Origin: Planctomicrobium sp.
GTDB taxonomy: Bacteria > Planctomycetota > Planctomycetia > Planctomycetales > Planctomycetaceae
Length of the DNA: 5,518 bases
Direction: 5' to 3'
Assembly: GCA_018659505.1 (NCBI GenBank)
Contig: JABJMI010000436.1
Coordinates: 1 to 5,518 of the forward strand
Shown: positions 4,649 through 5,518 of the stretch, in pieces
How positions within the stretch are numbered: the stretch's first letter is position 1
Layout: every line of letters starts with the position of its first letter
Translations under genes and position numbers: made by a program
The notes under the pieces: generated by a model
Told to the model about the DNA's origin: nothing
Databases searched by the model: none
The model's input: the letters and a program-made list of their open reading frames with translations, nothing else

Positions 4649-5518
4649 ATGAGTAGTCAATCGATTCTGGAACGTAACTCCACTCCGGTGGTCTCTTCTG
4701 TACCGAATCAAGCACTGCATTCGGGGCACTCTCTGCAGGATGTCATCGAGTTCGCTGGTCTAAAGGAATTTCCGGATGTCTGGTGGATCAGCCGAGTTGA
4801 ATCACAAGAAACGCGAAAAGACATCGGACAGTTAAGTGCTCAAACACGCTTCGGTAAACGATTACTCGACCTTTTCGTCTCGACCATACTCTTGATTCTA
4901 CTAGCACCAGTGATGTTGCTGGTCGCAATTCTAGTCAAGCTGACATCACCTGGACCTGCGATTTTCAAGCAAACGCGAGTCGGTCTCAATTTGCGACAGC
5001 CAGGAAAAGACCGCCGAGAATCACATACTCCCTTGCCAGTTGAAGGGGATCGCAGACAAATTGGATCTGATCGTCGAACCGAATTTGCTTATGGACGGCA
5101 TTTCACTCTGTATAAATTTCGCACGATGCGAAATGACGCAGAGAAAGATGGAGCGAAGTTCGCAGTCAAAGGTGATGTTCGCATCACCAGTATCGGTCGC
5201 TTTCTACGTAAAACACGCCTGGACGAATTACCACAGCTGATCAATGTCATTCGTGGAGAGATGAGTCTTGTTGGTCCACGACCCGAGCGACCAGAATTCA
5301 TGCAGGAACTTTCGGGAGAGATTCCTTATTACCTCGACCGTCTCGGATTGAAGCCCGGTTTGACAGGAGTCGCTCAAATCATCAACGGGTACGATAACGA
5401 AATCGAAAGTTTCCGCCGCAAGGCAGCCTTCGATCTCTTCTACTTGCAGCACTGCACAACCTGGAACGATTTCAAGATTCTGGTACGCACAGTGAAGGTT
5501 GTTTTAAGTGGCAGCGGA
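4649..5518 (+). CDS. Bacterial sugar transferase, undecaprenyl-phosphate sugar phosphotransferase type (3' partial)
   Basis: Exactly 290 codons are open to the window edge with no stop, so the C-terminus is missing. The protein would transfer a sugar-1-phosphate from a nucleotide sugar to a polyprenyl phosphate at the inner membrane, starting exopolysaccharide, O-antigen or glycan assembly. After a polar 66-residue N-terminus without membrane segments comes KRLLD and a single hydrophobic stretch (about 73-98) ending in KLTSPGPAIFKQTRVG, the family's membrane-entry motif. Then come FTLYKFRTM (152-160), ITSIGRFLRKTRLDELPQL with the catalytic Asp192-Glu193 dyad, GEMSLVGPRPERPEF (203-217) and KPGLTGVAQI (235-244). 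The single membrane stretch resembles the small PglC-like monotopic form rather than WcaJ/WbaP proteins with four extra helices. Between RVG and the FTLYKFRTM strand there is a basic/acidic insert of about 35 residues (115-150) with DRR three times, where typical members have only a few residues. The sugar cannot be predicted. It diverges from the ketosynthase gene; rightward neighbours are unseen. Confidence 0.93.
   Translation, partial: MSSQSILERNSTPVVSSVPNQALHSGHSLQDVIEFAGLKEFPDVWWISRVESQETRKDIGQLSAQTRFGKRLLDLFVSTILLILLAPVMLLVAILVKLTSPGPAIFKQTRVGLNLRQPGKDRRESHTPLPVEGDRRQIGSDRRTEFAYGRHFTLYKFRTMRNDAEKDGAKFAVKGDVRITSIGRFLRKTRLDELPQLINVIRGEMSLVGPRPERPEFMQELSGEIPYYLDRLGLKPGLTGVAQIINGYDNEIESFRRKAAFDLFYLQHCTTWNDFKILVRTVKVVLSGSG

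Noticed and set aside
4627..4656. Nine-codon ORF overlapping the sugar transferase start
   Set aside because: It is very short, with no ribosome binding site of its own. The overlap with the ATG at 4649 is most simply chance.
5089..5452. Two minus-strand frames (5089-5301 and 5228-5452) at the right end
   Set aside because: They are antisense shadows of the sugar transferase, whose conserved motifs run through the whole region.

Overview
The window looks like chromosomal DNA of a planctomycete (inference, Planctomycetaceae-like, with roughly half GC). The evidence is a cytochrome c / copper type II monooxygenase / EF-hand fusion protein of a kind typical of that phylum, a FabF-like ketosynthase with an unusual acidic insert, short heptad repeats, and loosely packed genes that change strand often. 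I found no mobile element, CRISPR array, tRNA or rRNA.

Layout. (1) Positions 1-1452, + strand: the 3' part of a large secreted-type redox protein whose N-terminus lies outside the window. It holds the probable tail of a redoxin domain, a CXXCH heme site, a two-copper monooxygenase module and two EF-hands. (2) Positions 1453-1513: a convergent gap with a perfect 10-bp-arm palindrome. (3) Positions 1514-2641, - strand: a complete NifS/IscS-type cysteine desulfurase. Its start codon is preceded by a heptad repeat tract instead of a Shine-Dalgarno sequence. (4) Positions 2642-2806: a gap with the heptads and a clear intrinsic terminator for the next gene. (5) Positions 2807-4090, - strand: a FabF-family beta-ketoacyl-ACP synthase, whose start is moved to the internal ATG that has a good ribosome binding site. 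(6) Positions 4091-4648: a 558-bp divergent intergenic region. It has a good minus-strand promoter for the ketosynthase, a possible plus-strand -10 box, an 8+8 bp inverted repeat between them, a 14-bp perfect palindrome and several short repeats. (7) Positions 4649-5518, + strand: a bacterial sugar transferase (undecaprenyl-phosphate sugar phosphotransferase type) that runs off the right edge. It carries an unusual Arg/Asp-rich insert in its catalytic domain.

The genes do not form one operon. The desulfurase and ketosynthase share a strand but a strong terminator separates them. The ketosynthase (acyl chain elongation) and the sugar transferase (start of polysaccharide or glycan assembly) diverge from a shared control region, so shared regulation of envelope synthesis is possible but not shown. 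I see no convincing new multi-gene system here. The most unusual points are the multidomain redox protein, the sugar-transferase insert, the heptad tract abutting a start codon, and the palindrome-rich divergent region.
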